Shown: piece after piece, positions 27,148 to 36,130 of the stretch
How positions within the stretch are numbered: the stretch's first letter is position 1
How the letters are laid out: every line of letters starts with the position of its first letter
Translations under genes and position numbers: made by a program
The notes under the pieces: model-generated
Told to the model about the DNA's origin: nothing
The model's input: the letters and a program-made list of their open reading frames with translations, nothing else
The model's database searches: none
Assembly (NCBI GenBank): GCA_009911715.1
Contig: CP047880.1
Location: 372,001 to 436,000 of the forward strand
DNA length: 64,000 bases
Direction of reading: 5' to 3'
Source: Methanomassiliicoccaceae archaeon DOK
Lineage (GTDB): Archaea; Thermoplasmatota; Thermoplasmata; Methanomassiliicoccales; Methanomethylophilaceae

Positions 27148-27903
27148 TCACTTCGACCACTTGGGCTTGATACTTGCGAGGACAAGTACGGCGAAGACGA
27201 TTATGGTGATGGCAGCACAGATCGCGATATACACCGTGGCTGAACCGTTGGGAGTGCTGATGCCCTCCACGTCGTAGTTGATGTCAACGTAAACGGCTGA
27301 GTAGATGTAATCGAAATCCATGTTGACCTCTGTCGAGGTCGTATAGCGATGCGAGAAGGATGGATTCAGGTATACCTGGTTGTAATCCACAGAGATGTAT
27401 GCACGGGGCGTGTCGGTTCCATTGCTCAGGGTGAGGCTGTTCACGGTGATCTCGAGGGTGTCGCCAGCTCTCACGAAGAAGCTCACGCCACCATACGGGT
27501 CGAGGACTTTCGTTCCATCCTTGTTCTGTTCGTTGTAGGAGATCGTCGGAGGGTAGTCCTCGTCATAGTAGCTCGTACACATGTAAACATTCACCAATGT
27601 GCCTGCAGGTGAACTGGTGATCAGTTCACGGTCGTCCGAACTGGATATGCTGTATCTCTGCGGATCGGACCTGTAGAGCTCCATCTGCCTGTCTTTCTCA
27701 GAACCATCTATGTAGTAAAGGTAATCGACAAAATACCAATCGTCATAGGGGTTGCTCTGTTTCTCGAACTGGGCATAGAGGAGGTAGTTCTCTGTAAACC
27801 TCTCGCTCACTGACGCATCAGACTCATCCATCATCATGGGTGTTGTGCAAAGGAGCAGTCCTATCACGACGAACGAGACTGCAACGCTCTTGTTGAGACT
27901 CAT
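27148..27903 (-). CDS. Secreted protein with C-terminal anchor, ABC-operon partner
   Basis: 251-residue protein with a signal segment ending in MMMDESDASVSE, an extracellular beta-rich domain and a C-terminal membrane helix (about residues 222-245) before a basic tail KPKWSK. A hydrophobic-hydroxyl pattern with FFVRAGDTLEITV suggests a beta-sandwich. No family recognised. ATG 27903 overlaps the permease stop (ATGA), so it is the third gene of the exporter operon and may be an accessory or cargo of that exporter. Confidence 0.75.
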   Translation of the reverse strand: MSLNKSVAVSFVVIGLLLCTTPMMMDESDASVSERFTENYLLYAQFEKQSNPYDDWYFVDYLYYIDGSEKDRQMELYRSDPQRYSISSSDDRELITSSPAGTLVNVYMCTSYYDEDYPPTISYNEQNKDGTKVLDPYGGVSFFVRAGDTLEITVNSLTLSNGTDTPRAYISVDYNQVYLNPSFSHRYTTSTEVNMDFDYIYSAVYVDINYDVEGISTPNGSATVYIAICAAITIIVFAVLVLASIKPKWSK

Positions 27904-29420
27904 CACATCTCCCTCCTGATTGTTTTGAATAGTCCTAGGATAAGGAACAGTATTCCCCAGACGATTCCCACGACCACGTTCGGTGTGATACTCGTCAGAT
28001 CGAGATACGGCATCACGATCATGCCCACCGACCCGGACATCGGCGCTCCCAGGATTCCCAAAGCTGACTCGCCCAGGAAGCAGGGGAGGACGAACAATCC
28101 CGATAGATCGGGGCCGTCTGCTTGGAAGTAGGCGAAGGCCAGTGTACAGACAAGCGGGAGAGCTATAGTCATTAGGATGAATGGGACCATGGATGATCCT
28201 CTTCTCATGAAGCTCCCTATGCAGAACGCCGTTGCGGAGTATGCGAACACGCCGACAATGGTCAACGCGAGGGATGACGAAAGCAGGTCAGCGAAGATCG
28301 CATCGTATTTGGTCATGGAGGTGGCTATCGCCATTCCGTATGCGAACATGAAGATGGCCAGACTCATCACGAAACCTGCCAGGTACTTTCCGAGATAGAA
28401 AGAAGCCCTGCTCATTGGAAGTGAGACGTTCATATACGCCGTTCTCTCCTTGAACTCGTTCGGAAGTTGACTTCCGCACAGAATCGAAGTGAACAATCCG
28501 AGCAGAAGGGGCAGAAACGCCAGCAGTCCGGCGATGTATGTGTTCGAGAAATCGGTGACGAAGCCATACATCCTCATCATCGTCATCAGCATGTCTCCTC
28601 CCAAGAAGAAGATGATCGGGATCAGGAGAGCGACGAAGAGCATGAAGTAGGTCCACTTCATCTTCGAGAACAGCTTCATCTGCACCATGAACATGACCAT
28701 GGTCTGCTTCACGAACGACGGGATGTGATAGGTCACGTCCCTGTGGGCCTGCTCGTTGGACGCGCTGTACCCGGTGTTGCCCCAGGTCCCCTTGCGGTCC
28801 TCGGTCTCCGTCTTCTTCCCGAGCGGGATGACGCTTCCCAGCCCTCCGAGGGAGGGTCTCTTCTTCTCGGTCTTAGCGGTCGTCTGGTCCTGTGCGGTGG
28901 AAGGCCCGATGTCCATCCCGGAGCGCCCCGACTGGGTCTTCGCGGTGCCCAGGTCCAGGGTCCCCACCGTCTGCTTCCTCTCCGTCTTTCCGAGGTCGAC
29001 GGACGGCTGCTTCGGCTGGCTGCGGGGCTGTCCCGAGCCTAGGTCTATTGACGCCTTGTGCTGTCCGGTGGACGCCTTCGACATGTCGATGCTCGCGGAG
29101 TACGTCCTCTCGGTCCTGACGGGCTCCCTCTGTTCCTGCGGCTGGGGCTTCACGGCCTCGAACGGTTCCGGTCTCCGAGGCGGCTCCTCGTCGGCCTTCT
29201 TCCTGCCGAACGAGACGATCGGCTTCCTCTGGACCTGCTCCGTCGTCGCGGGTCTGTCCTGTGCGGCGGAGGACGCTTCGCTCTGCTGATCCTCCCTCCT
29301 CTTTCCGAACGATATCTGCTTCTTCTCGGTCCTGACGGGCTGCTCCGTGTGGGTGGGGCCCAGGTCGATGGAGTTGTTGCGCCTGCCCTTCGGTCTCTGT
29401 ATGGTCTCCTCGTCGGTCAT
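27903..29420 (-). CDS. ABC-2 type permease with long repetitive disordered N-terminus
   Basis: 505-residue protein. The first 230 residues are hydrophilic and low in complexity, and carry a repeated short motif of the type S-I/V-D-L-G (NSIDLG, ASIDLG, PSVDLG, GTLDLG, SGMDIG, SASIDM) and two copies of I-x-SFG-K/R. The remaining 270 residues hold about six membrane segments typical of ABC-2 permeases. The pair with the downstream-overlapping ATPase makes a complete exporter half-set. The function of the N-terminal tail is unknown; it could be a scaffold for binding partners or a substrate-like decoy. Confidence 0.82.
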   Translation of the reverse strand: MTDEETIQRPKGRRNNSIDLGPTHTEQPVRTEKKQISFGKRREDQQSEASSAAQDRPATTEQVQRKPIVSFGRKKADEEPPRRPEPFEAVKPQPQEQREPVRTERTYSASIDMSKASTGQHKASIDLGSGQPRSQPKQPSVDLGKTERKQTVGTLDLGTAKTQSGRSGMDIGPSTAQDQTTAKTEKKRPSLGGLGSVIPLGKKTETEDRKGTWGNTGYSASNEQAHRDVTYHIPSFVKQTMVMFMVQMKLFSKMKWTYFMLFVALLIPIIFFLGGDMLMTMMRMYGFVTDFSNTYIAGLLAFLPLLLGLFTSILCGSQLPNEFKERTAYMNVSLPMSRASFYLGKYLAGFVMSLAIFMFAYGMAIATSMTKYDAIFADLLSSSLALTIVGVFAYSATAFCIGSFMRRGSSMVPFILMTIALPLVCTLAFAYFQADGPDLSGLFVLPCFLGESALGILGAPMSGSVGMIVMPYLDLTSITPNVVVGIVWGILFLILGLFKTIRREM

Positions 29421-30370
29421 TGGATCTCGTCCCCCTTCGTGAGCTCCATGTACAGGTCCTCCAGGTTGGCTCCCTTCTCGTTCAGCGCCAGGATCCCGAG
29501 TCCGGACCTGAAGGCGACCTCGTTCACATGGGCCTGGTCCTCCGTGGAGCCGGAGAACTGCAGCTTCAGCGTGTAGTCCCCCATCCTCTCAGAGCCGGTG
29601 ACGCCCTGGCAGCGGGTGAGGTCGCTGACGATCTGGGGCGTGAACGGTCTGAGCGTGCGTATCTCGAGGGTTATCTCCTTGTCCGCCCCGGTCCCATGGA
29701 TGAGCTTGGCGACATCCCCGGAGGCGATGACCTTCCCGTCGCGGATCATGGTGACCGATCCGCAGATCTCGGAGACCTCGCTCAGGATGTGCGTGGAAAT
29801 CAGCAGACTGACGTTCCTGTGCTTCAGCTCCGCCAGGGTCTGTCTGATCTCTATCATCCCTCTGGGATCGAGTCCGGACGTGGGCTCGTCCAGGATGATC
29901 GTGTCGGGGTTCGGCAGAAGCGCCTGCGCGAGGACCACCCTCTGCCTCATTCCCTTGGAGAACTCCCCTATCTTCTTGTCGCGCCACTCCCACATCCTCA
30001 TCGTCTCCAGGACGTCCCTGGCGCGGATCTCGATCTCCCTGGAGTCGAGTCCGTAGAGCCTTCCTACGTACTCCATGATCTCCGCGGGGGTGAATCCGGG
30101 GTACGGTTCCGGAGTCTCGATGACGCATCCCACGTGCTCCATAGCACGTCTGTGGTCGTGGATGTCGATCCCGGCGATTCTAACGCTGCCGGATGTCGGC
30201 ATCAGCAGTCCGGTGATGGCTTTGAGGGTGGTGCTCTTGCCCGCTCCGTTCGGACCCAGAAGGCCCATGAACTCCCCTTTCCGGACCGTGAGGTTGACGT
30301 TGGATATGGCGGCGAATCCGCCGTACATCTTCGTCAGGCCGACGGCTTCTATGGCTGGTGTGCCGTCCAT
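29417..30370 (-). CDS. ABC transporter ATP-binding protein
   Basis: 317-residue ATPase. Walker A GPNGAGKST is at about residues 38-46, the signature reads FSKGMRQRV in place of LSGGQ (common in ABC-2 systems such as CcmA-like and drug exporters), and Walker B is TIILDEPTSGLD. About 85 residues after the core form a C-terminal accessory domain. The stop overlaps the permease start (ATGA). The divergent gene at 30503 may share the upstream promoter region. Confidence 0.92.
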   Translation of the reverse strand: MDGTPAIEAVGLTKMYGGFAAISNVNLTVRKGEFMGLLGPNGAGKSTTLKAITGLLMPTSGSVRIAGIDIHDHRRAMEHVGCVIETPEPYPGFTPAEIMEYVGRLYGLDSREIEIRARDVLETMRMWEWRDKKIGEFSKGMRQRVVLAQALLPNPDTIILDEPTSGLDPRGMIEIRQTLAELKHRNVSLLISTHILSEVSEICGSVTMIRDGKVIASGDVAKLIHGTGADKEITLEIRTLRPFTPQIVSDLTRCQGVTGSERMGDYTLKLQFSGSTEDQAHVNEVAFRSGLGILALNEKGANLEDLYMELTKGDEIQ

Positions 30371-30502
30371 ACCGGTGGTATGTAGTCATCATAGCTTAAA
30401 CCATCGCACACGTCCAGACATGGCCATACCGTCATGGGATACGTACCCTACATAGGCCTACTTCGGGTACCTGCAAATATCCTGTAAACCGTTCCACTAT
30501 GC

Positions 30503-31522
30503 ATGAACTCCAAGATCGCAGTGGGCGCGGTCGTGGTCGCGGTGATCGTGGTCGCCGCGGCGGTTGTCGTGCTCACACAGAACGACGGGGACGACAGCAC
30601 CGACGCTCCTGAGCTTAGGGACACGCTGTACCCCGGTGACTACATATCGCTGTCCTCCGTGGTGGAGGGGTCCGGGGTCGCGGCGACGTCCACGCTCACG
30701 ACCATAACCTCGACCGACGGGTACTACATGATGACCGTCACCACCAGCGACGGCGTCGACGGCGGGGAGATGCAGATGAACTACGACTCCTTCATGGACA
30801 GCATCAGGTTCAACGATGATGCCAGGGCCGTAGGGACCTCCGAGGGCATCGAGACCCTGGACACGGCCTTCGGGTCGGTCGACTGCGAGATCTTCCACGT
30901 CGAGAGCATGGGACAGGAGGCCAGGTTCTGGGTCGGGGACGGGGACGTGATCTACAGGACCGAGATCACCATGAGCCTTCTCGGCATCCAAATGACATCC
31001 GTGGTCGACCTCGTGGCCACGAGCCTGTTCGGGGAGGCCCCCGAGCACGGGTCCGATGTGACGCCCTGCGTCCCGGCGGAGCCCGGTGACGTGGTAGACG
31101 ACATCCGTCCGATCGTCAGGGTCGGGGACACCTTCACGACCGAATACTCCAGAACGGTCGGCGGACAGCAGCAAACCGTGGTGAACGTCTGCGAGGTGGT
31201 CTCCGTGGACGGCGACAGCGTGACCTACGTCGAGACGTCCGACGGGGACGTCCTCGGTAGGGCGACGGTCACGACGGACGAGTTCCTGCAGTTGCTGTGC
31301 CCCCTCGCCGGTCAGCTGATCGTGCCCGACGACGTGGTGTTCGTACAGACGATCGCGGGCGATGTCCAGTGCGGGGAATATGTAATGACCTTAGAAGACG
31401 GCTCCGTGGTCACGATGTGGTGCAGCGCCAACACCGGTGTCCTGTACGGCGCCGAGACGACCCTCGACGGGGTCTCGGTGACGATGGAGCTCACGGACTG
31501 CAGTCTCCTTGTCGCCGAGTGA
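30503..31522 (+). CDS. Membrane-anchored extracellular protein with two related halves
   Basis: 339-residue protein with an N-terminal membrane segment (residues 6-24, valine/alanine-rich) and an acidic extracellular part. Two similar halves can be seen, each starting with a Y-P/V-G-D-x-I/F segment (TLYPGDYISLSS; IVRVGDTFTTEYS), running through VTVTTSDGV / YVETSDGDV and ending in a C-containing FGSVDCEIFHVE / AGDVQCGEYVM block with a terminal GVSVTMELTDC. No named family. A TATA-like AAATATCC sits about 26 bp before the ATG, suggesting a leaderless transcript. Confidence 0.72.
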   Translation: MNSKIAVGAVVVAVIVVAAAVVVLTQNDGDDSTDAPELRDTLYPGDYISLSSVVEGSGVAATSTLTTITSTDGYYMMTVTTSDGVDGGEMQMNYDSFMDSIRFNDDARAVGTSEGIETLDTAFGSVDCEIFHVESMGQEARFWVGDGDVIYRTEITMSLLGIQMTSVVDLVATSLFGEAPEHGSDVTPCVPAEPGDVVDDIRPIVRVGDTFTTEYSRTVGGQQQTVVNVCEVVSVDGDSVTYVETSDGDVLGRATVTTDEFLQLLCPLAGQLIVPDDVVFVQTIAGDVQCGEYVMTLEDGSVVTMWCSANTGVLYGAETTLDGVSVTMELTDCSLLVAE

Positions 31523-31560
31523 TCTCGGGAACAAAACGGCGGGGGTCTCCCGCCTTCCTC

Positions 31561-31968
31561 TCATTTCTGGTTCCTGTCCATCTCCGCGTTCAGGAGCGCG
31601 TCGGCGCGGGGGATGAACTCCTCCGACCTCCTCACGTTCCTGTAGGAGACCTTCGGTATGAGCGACGCCAGCGATTCCGCGTCGGCGTGAAGGACCGCCA
31701 TGTCTGGGTTCTTCACCCTGTACTCGCCGGTCATCTGCCTGATGACGAGCTGCGAGTCCATGACGAACTCCGCCTCCTCGGCGCCCAGCTCCACGGCCTT
31801 GTTTATGGCCGCTATGAGCCCCCTGTACTCGGCGTAGTTGTTCGTGTGGACCCCCAAGAATTCGGAGTGCTCGTGCACGACCCTTCCGGAGGACGTGACG
31901 ACGATGGCGTAGGCCGATGGTCCGGGGTTCCCTCTGGATCCGCCGTCCGAGTAGACGGTCAGCTTCAA
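31561..31968 (-). CDS. Ribonuclease HI-like protein
   Basis: 135-residue RNase H of the archaeal/Sto-type. The catalytic acids appear in [11 protein letters not shown] (D8), NNYAEYRGL (glutamate), FVMDSQLV (aspartate) and a C-terminal PRADALLN. It would remove RNA from RNA-DNA hybrids. The start codon is TTG at 31968, which overlaps the panD stop (TTGA), so it is translationally coupled to panD; the product then begins [10 protein letters not shown]. Confidence 0.9.
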   Translation of the reverse strand: MKLTVYSDGGSRGNPGPSAYAIVVTSSGRVVHEHSEFLGVHTNNYAEYRGLIAAINKAVELGAEEAEFVMDSQLVIRQMTGEYRVKNPDMAVLHADAESLASLIPKVSYRNVRRSEEFIPRADALLNAEMDRNQK

Positions 31969-32312
31969 TAGACCAGCTCCCTGGCGACCCTGTTGTCGGA
32001 GTCCACCAGCAGTACCTTGGCCTTGATGGGCTCGTCGACGAGCTCGTAGGCCATGATGATGACGAGGTCGCCCTCGTTCACAAGGTGCGCGGCGGCCCCG
32101 TTGACGGCGATGATGCCGCTGCCCCTCTTGCCGGGCAGGGTGTATGTGTCGAAGCGGCTGCCGTTGTTGACGTCCGCTATGGTGACCTTCTCGCCCACCC
32201 AGATCCCGGCCCTGTCAAGCAGGTCCTCGTCGATGGTGATGCTGCCCTCGTAGTCGAGGCGGGTCTCCGTGACGGTCGCCCTGTGGATTTTACCGCGAAG
32301 CATCCAGCGCAT
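31965..32312 (-). CDS. panD: Aspartate 1-decarboxylase, pyruvoyl type
   Basis: 115-residue PanD that makes beta-alanine from aspartate for pantothenate and coenzyme A. The sequence follows bacterial PanD closely: [12 protein letters not shown], the self-cleavage Gly-Ser in [27 protein letters not shown] and [14 protein letters not shown]. Archaea usually employ the PLP enzyme MfnA/AspDC for this step, so the gene looks like lateral transfer from bacteria. A TATA-like CTTTAAC lies about 25 bp before ATG 32312, supporting a leaderless start there; the ATG three codons later is the alternative. Confidence 0.9.
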   Translation of the reverse strand: MRWMLRGKIHRATVTETRLDYEGSITIDEDLLDRAGIWVGEKVTIADVNNGSRFDTYTLPGKRGSGIIAVNGAAAHLVNEGDLVIIMAYELVDEPIKAKVLLVDSDNRVARELVY

Positions 32313-32362
32313 GTGACCGCCCACTGGTGCGGTTGTTAAAGTACTTTGGGACGAAACGCGTA

Positions 32363-33181
32363 TCAGCGTCCCGTCCCCGCATCGTCGGAACCGTCGTGGC
32401 AGGCGCCGAATAGCCTGACCGTGGGGTTCCCGCGCTCGTCCGTCTCGTAGCGGGCGTCGACGCTGAAAACCGTGCGCATGTTCCCGGGCGTCAGGACCTC
32501 CTCGGGGGTCCCGACCGCGAACACCCTCCTGTCGTGAAGGAGGATTATCCTGTCGCAGTACCTAGCCACCATCGGCAGGTCGTGGGAGACGAGGACCACC
32601 GTGAGTCCGCTTTCGCGGGACAGCCTGCGGACCAGGTCGAGAACGTCGAACTGCATGCTCACGTCGAGGTGGAGGGTCGGCTCGTCCATCAGCAGGACGT
32701 CAGGCGTCTGGGCGAGGGCCCTGGCTATGATCGTCCTCTGTCTCTCCCCTCCGCTCATGGTGTTGATGCGGCGGTCGGCCATGTGGGCGACTCCCGCCTG
32801 CTCCATCGCCTCGCGGACAATCCTCTCGTCCTCGGAGGTGCTTCCGCGGAAGGCCTCCTGGAACGGCATCCTCCCCATCTCGACTATGTCCCTCACGGTG
32901 AACGCGAAGCTGATCTCGTTGGTCTGCGGGACCGCGGCGACCTTCCTGGCGATGTCCCTCTTCTGCATACCCTCCAGGTCGTTCCCGTCGAGGAGGACGC
33001 ACCCGACCTTCGGCCTCAGGTTCCTGTTGAGGTTCCTCAGCAGCGTGGTCTTGCCGCACCCGTTGGGACCCAGGATGCCGAGGACCTCCCCCGGGCTGAG
33101 GGAGAAGGACACGCCGTCGAGGATGGGCCTGCCGTCGTATCCGTATCCGAGGTCGCGGACCTCTAGCGGAGGGATCACCAT
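32363..33181 (-). CDS. Iron/cobalamin-type ABC importer, ATPase
   Basis: 272-residue FepC/BtuD-like ATPase. Walker [10 protein letters not shown], signature TMSGGERQR and Walker [13 protein letters not shown] are all standard. It is the third gene of a binding-protein-permease-ATPase set on the minus strand and overlaps the permease stop by seven bases. Substrate class is a ferric siderophore, haem or cobalamin; sequence alone does not decide. Confidence 0.93.
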   Translation of the reverse strand: MVIPPLEVRDLGYGYDGRPILDGVSFSLSPGEVLGILGPNGCGKTTLLRNLNRNLRPKVGCVLLDGNDLEGMQKRDIARKVAAVPQTNEISFAFTVRDIVEMGRMPFQEAFRGSTSEDERIVREAMEQAGVAHMADRRINTMSGGERQRTIIARALAQTPDVLLMDEPTLHLDVSMQFDVLDLVRRLSRESGLTVVLVSHDLPMVARYCDRIILLHDRRVFAVGTPEEVLTPGNMRTVFSVDARYETDERGNPTVRLFGACHDGSDDAGTGR

Positions 33182-34206
33182 CCGACCTCCCTCCTCCTGC
33201 TAACCAGCAGGTAAACGAAGAACGGCGCCCCCACCAGGGATGTCACCACGCCTATGGGGAGCACGCCGTAGTACGGGGCCACGAAATGGGCGACGTAGTC
33301 GCACATTATGATGAACGCCGCCCCTCCCAGGGTGGAGAGCGGCAGGACCAGGCGGTTGTCCGGTCCGAGAATGAGTCTGAAAATATGGGGGATCACGAGG
33401 CCGATGAAGCCTATGGTCCCGACGAAGGCAACGCTGACGGCTACGACCAGGGACGACACCACGAGCAACATCAGGCGGACCTTGGCGACATCCACGCCGA
33501 GGTCCATGGCATGGGCGTCACCGAGCATCATCGCGTTCAGCTTCCTGCACTGGGTCAGCATCACCGCCGCGCCTGCGACCACCACGGTCGCCACGATCGC
33601 TATCTCGGTCCATTCGGGATTGCCGAGGTTACCCATCGACCAGAACACGATGTCCTGCATCTCATCGCTCGGGGCGATGTAGGTTAGGAACGACACGATC
33701 GCCGATATGAGTGCGGACACCGCCACTCCGGCGAGGACGAGCGTCTCCGTCCTGACGTTGCCTCCTCCCGCCCTAGATACCGTGTAGACGAGGAACATGG
33801 TCAGCAGGCAGAACACGAAGGCCAGTACCGGCTGGGACGCGGAGAGGGGTATGAAGGACACCCCTACCAGGATCGCCAGGGCGGATCCCAGGGAGGCGCC
33901 GGAGGACAGTCCGAGTATGTACGGGTCGGCCAACGGGTTCCTGAAGACCGCCTGCATCACCCCGCCGGTGACCGCCAGTCCGGCGCCGACGAAGACGCCG
34001 ATCGCGATGCGAGGCAGGTTCTGGGAGTTGACGATCTGGTCCGTCCCCCATGTGCCGTTCCCCGTGAGGGCCGCCCAGACCTCGCCGAGCGACAGCGTCC
34101 TGTTCCCAGCCCAGGACAGGTCCAGCAGGATGAACAAGAAAAGCAGGACGACGAGCACGAGCACGCACAGCAGCGCTTTGATCCATCTGTCGGTGTTCAT
34201 GCTCAT
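33175..34206 (-). CDS. Iron/cobalamin-type ABC importer, FecCD permease
   Basis: 343-residue permease of the FecCD/BtuC family with about ten membrane segments. Typical blocks are LPRIAIGVFVGAGLAVTGGVMQAVFRNPLADP-like text near residues 63-95 and FVGTIGFIGLVIPHIFRLILG near residues 262-282. It probably forms the homodimeric channel. It sits between the binding-protein gene (25-bp gap) and the ATPase gene. Confidence 0.94.
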   Translation of the reverse strand: MSMNTDRWIKALLCVLVLVVLLFLFILLDLSWAGNRTLSLGEVWAALTGNGTWGTDQIVNSQNLPRIAIGVFVGAGLAVTGGVMQAVFRNPLADPYILGLSSGASLGSALAILVGVSFIPLSASQPVLAFVFCLLTMFLVYTVSRAGGGNVRTETLVLAGVAVSALISAIVSFLTYIAPSDEMQDIVFWSMGNLGNPEWTEIAIVATVVVAGAAVMLTQCRKLNAMMLGDAHAMDLGVDVAKVRLMLLVVSSLVVAVSVAFVGTIGFIGLVIPHIFRLILGPDNRLVLPLSTLGGAAFIIMCDYVAHFVAPYYGVLPIGVVTSLVGAPFFVYLLVSRRREVGW

Positions 34207-34231
34207 CGTCCGGTTGATGTCGGGCCCCCAG

Positions 34232-35365
34232 TTAATGGTTGCCTCTCCTAGCGATCACTATGCCCGCCGCGACGATCGCGACGACCACAACGACGACCAG
34301 GGCGATCATCAGTCCGTCGGTGCCGGCGCTGCCACCATTGGAGACTCCGCTCCCGGAACCGGGTCCGTAGTCCTCGATGTATCCATCGTACGGCTCCCCG
34401 AGGAGATCCGGGTAGAGGTACTGACCTATGGTCATGAGGCCGTCGGCGGACTCGGGGCACCAGTTGTTCCAGAGGCTGTCCATGATGACGACGGGGTAGT
34501 CCGTGTTGCCGCCCAGGACATCCTCTCTGAACGACTCCGCGGTCCCTCCGGCGGTCCCGTAGCTGTAGTTGACGAATATGACCGTGCCGGGGTTCGCCTC
34601 CAGCAGGGAGATGACGGTGTTCACGTCCCCGTAGTGGGACGCCGTCGAGTCGCTGTACCCGATGTTGTCCGCGTTGGCCACTTCGAGCATGGAGTTCATG
34701 ATCGATGAGTTCCCGACGGAGAACTCCCCTCCGGTGTACCATACGAACAGGGCCTTCGCGCGCTCTGTGACTTCCGACACGGCATCCGACACCTGCGCGG
34801 TCTTGTCCAGCATGGAGCTCACGGAACCGGGGACCGTGCCCGATGCGATCATCGACACGTCGGAGACCATCTGGACGATCGCGTCGTAGTCGGAGACGGA
34901 GTCGGTGGTCCACACCAGGACCTTGGTGAACCCAGTATCGTCAAGTCTTTCGTAAAGCGCCCTGTTGGACGTGTAGCTGGTCAGGATGATCGTGTCGTCG
35001 AGCGAGAGCTCTCCGTCGTCGACCATGTTGATCAGGGTCGTGACGATGTAGTCGTGGTTGGTCTTGCCGTAGAAGCTGCCAAGGTCAACAGCGTCCATGG
35101 CCTCCAGCTCGTCGTATCCGGTGTAATCGTATGTGGAGTACCTGTCCACTGCGACGATCTTGTTCACGGCACCGGCCTCCGCGATAGTGAGGGTGGTGGC
35201 GGCACCTGTGGAGACGATGCGTTCCGCGGGGGAGTCGTAATGGTAAGTCCTGCCCTCGCCGTCCGTTATGTCGAACCCGGTACCATCGGCATCCGCCGGA
35301 ACCGCGACGAACACGGTGCACAGCATCAGAGCCAGGATCCCTGTTGCGATCAGTTTGCTGTTCAT
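34232..35365 (-). CDS. Iron/cobalamin-type ABC importer, anchored binding protein
   Basis: 377-residue substrate-binding protein of the FepB/BtuF type. A signal peptide (MNSKLIATGILALMLCTVF) leads to the conserved opening VSTGAATTLTIAEAGAVNKIVAVDRYS. The two-lobed domain ends near residue 325, followed by a Gly/Ser-rich linker (GSGSGVSNGGSAG) and a C-terminal membrane helix with a basic tail. C-terminal anchoring is usual for archaea that have no outer compartment. First gene of the importer operon. Confidence 0.9.
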   Translation of the reverse strand: MNSKLIATGILALMLCTVFVAVPADADGTGFDITDGEGRTYHYDSPAERIVSTGAATTLTIAEAGAVNKIVAVDRYSTYDYTGYDELEAMDAVDLGSFYGKTNHDYIVTTLINMVDDGELSLDDTIILTSYTSNRALYERLDDTGFTKVLVWTTDSVSDYDAIVQMVSDVSMIASGTVPGSVSSMLDKTAQVSDAVSEVTERAKALFVWYTGGEFSVGNSSIMNSMLEVANADNIGYSDSTASHYGDVNTVISLLEANPGTVIFVNYSYGTAGGTAESFREDVLGGNTDYPVVIMDSLWNNWCPESADGLMTIGQYLYPDLLGEPYDGYIEDYGPGSGSGVSNGGSAGTDGLMIALVVVVVVAIVAAGIVIARRGNH

Positions 35366-35389
35366 ATGATCACCATAATACGAAATCGA

Positions 35390-35399
35390 TTACTAGTAA
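35390..35399. promoter_or_regulatory. Palindrome in the importer promoter
   Basis: TTACTAGTAA is a perfect 10-bp palindrome 25-34 bp before the binding-protein start, exactly where the TATA box is expected. A repressor such as a DtxR/Fur-like regulator bound here would block transcription. The role is inferred from position only. Confidence 0.35.
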
Positions 35400-35491
35400 C
35401 ACCAGAAAGATGAGTGGATGTACTTAACCGTTGACGATGGATGACACAGAATCAAGGGCAATCGAAACGATGTGAACAAGAAAGGGATGAG

Positions 35492-35564
35492 CGCCCTGGT
35501 CGGAATTCGAATCCGAGTCGAAGCCTCGACAGGGCTTCATGATAGGCCGCTACACTACCAGGGC
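35492..35564 (-). tRNA. tRNA-Asp (GTC)
   Basis: 73-nt minus-strand tRNA. Acceptor GCCCTGG pairs with CCAGGGC; discriminator G, as usual for tRNA-Asp. The anticodon arm AAGCC-CTGTCGA-GGCTT presents GTC. The T arm is CTCGGATTCGAATTCCGA. No intron, no encoded CCA. Confidence 0.95.
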
Positions 35565-35589
35565 AGTATGCCTTGGTATAGAGGACATC

Positions 35590-35595
35590 TATATA
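35590..35595. promoter_or_regulatory. Shared TATATA between tRNA-Asp and VOC gene
   Basis: A self-complementary TATATA centred 28 bp from the tRNA-Asp 5' end (minus strand) and 25 bp from ATG 35618 (plus strand). It could serve both divergent transcripts. Confidence 0.5.
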
Positions 35596-35617
35596 ATGAT
35601 TTCTATGATTCGGGAAG

Positions 35618-36088
35618 ATGGCCAGACGTCCTCTGCGGTACATCCCCGTCGAAAGTACGATATCGTTCCGTGTGCATCCGGATTCCATGCCTTTGGGAGA
35701 TCCACAGGGAGGCCTCTTCGAGTACACCGTCGAGGGGATTCCCGAATCGATATTCGCCTGCTCCGTCCCAGTACGCGACCTGGACAGGGCGATCGAGTTC
35801 TACACGGGCATCCTATGCCTGGACGTTCTGGGCTGCACCGGCGCGGAGGCGTACCTCAGACGTGGTCAGTGCCGCATAATCCTGAGGGTGTCCGAGGATG
35901 CGGGTGTGGACACGGGGGTGTACTTCGGAGTGGACAGTCCCTTCAACACCCGCCGCCGCCTCATCGACGAGGACGTGGAGTTCGTCCGGGAGCCGGTCCA
36001 CACGCCGTTCGGCACGTGCACGTCTTTCCTCGATCCGGACGGGAACGTGCTCCACGCGATAGACTGCGGCGCCGAGTTCAGAATCTGA
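35618..36088 (+). CDS. VOC (glyoxalase/dioxygenase-fold) protein
   Basis: 156-residue protein with one vicinal-oxygen-chelate module (FACSVPVRDLDRAIEFYTGIL at the start, TSFLDPDGNVLHAID at the end) after a 45-residue N-terminal extension. Metal-binding positions are only partly recognisable, so catalysis is uncertain. The family includes glyoxalase I, resistance proteins and epimerases. The ATG lies about 25 bp past a TATATA, consistent with a leaderless mRNA. Confidence 0.8.
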   Translation: MARRPLRYIPVESTISFRVHPDSMPLGDPQGGLFEYTVEGIPESIFACSVPVRDLDRAIEFYTGILCLDVLGCTGAEAYLRRGQCRIILRVSEDAGVDTGVYFGVDSPFNTRRRLIDEDVEFVREPVHTPFGTCTSFLDPDGNVLHAIDCGAEFRI

Positions 36089-36130
36089 TTTCGAAGAGGG
36101 GAAGGTGGCCCACGCGAGGGGCCGTTTGGC

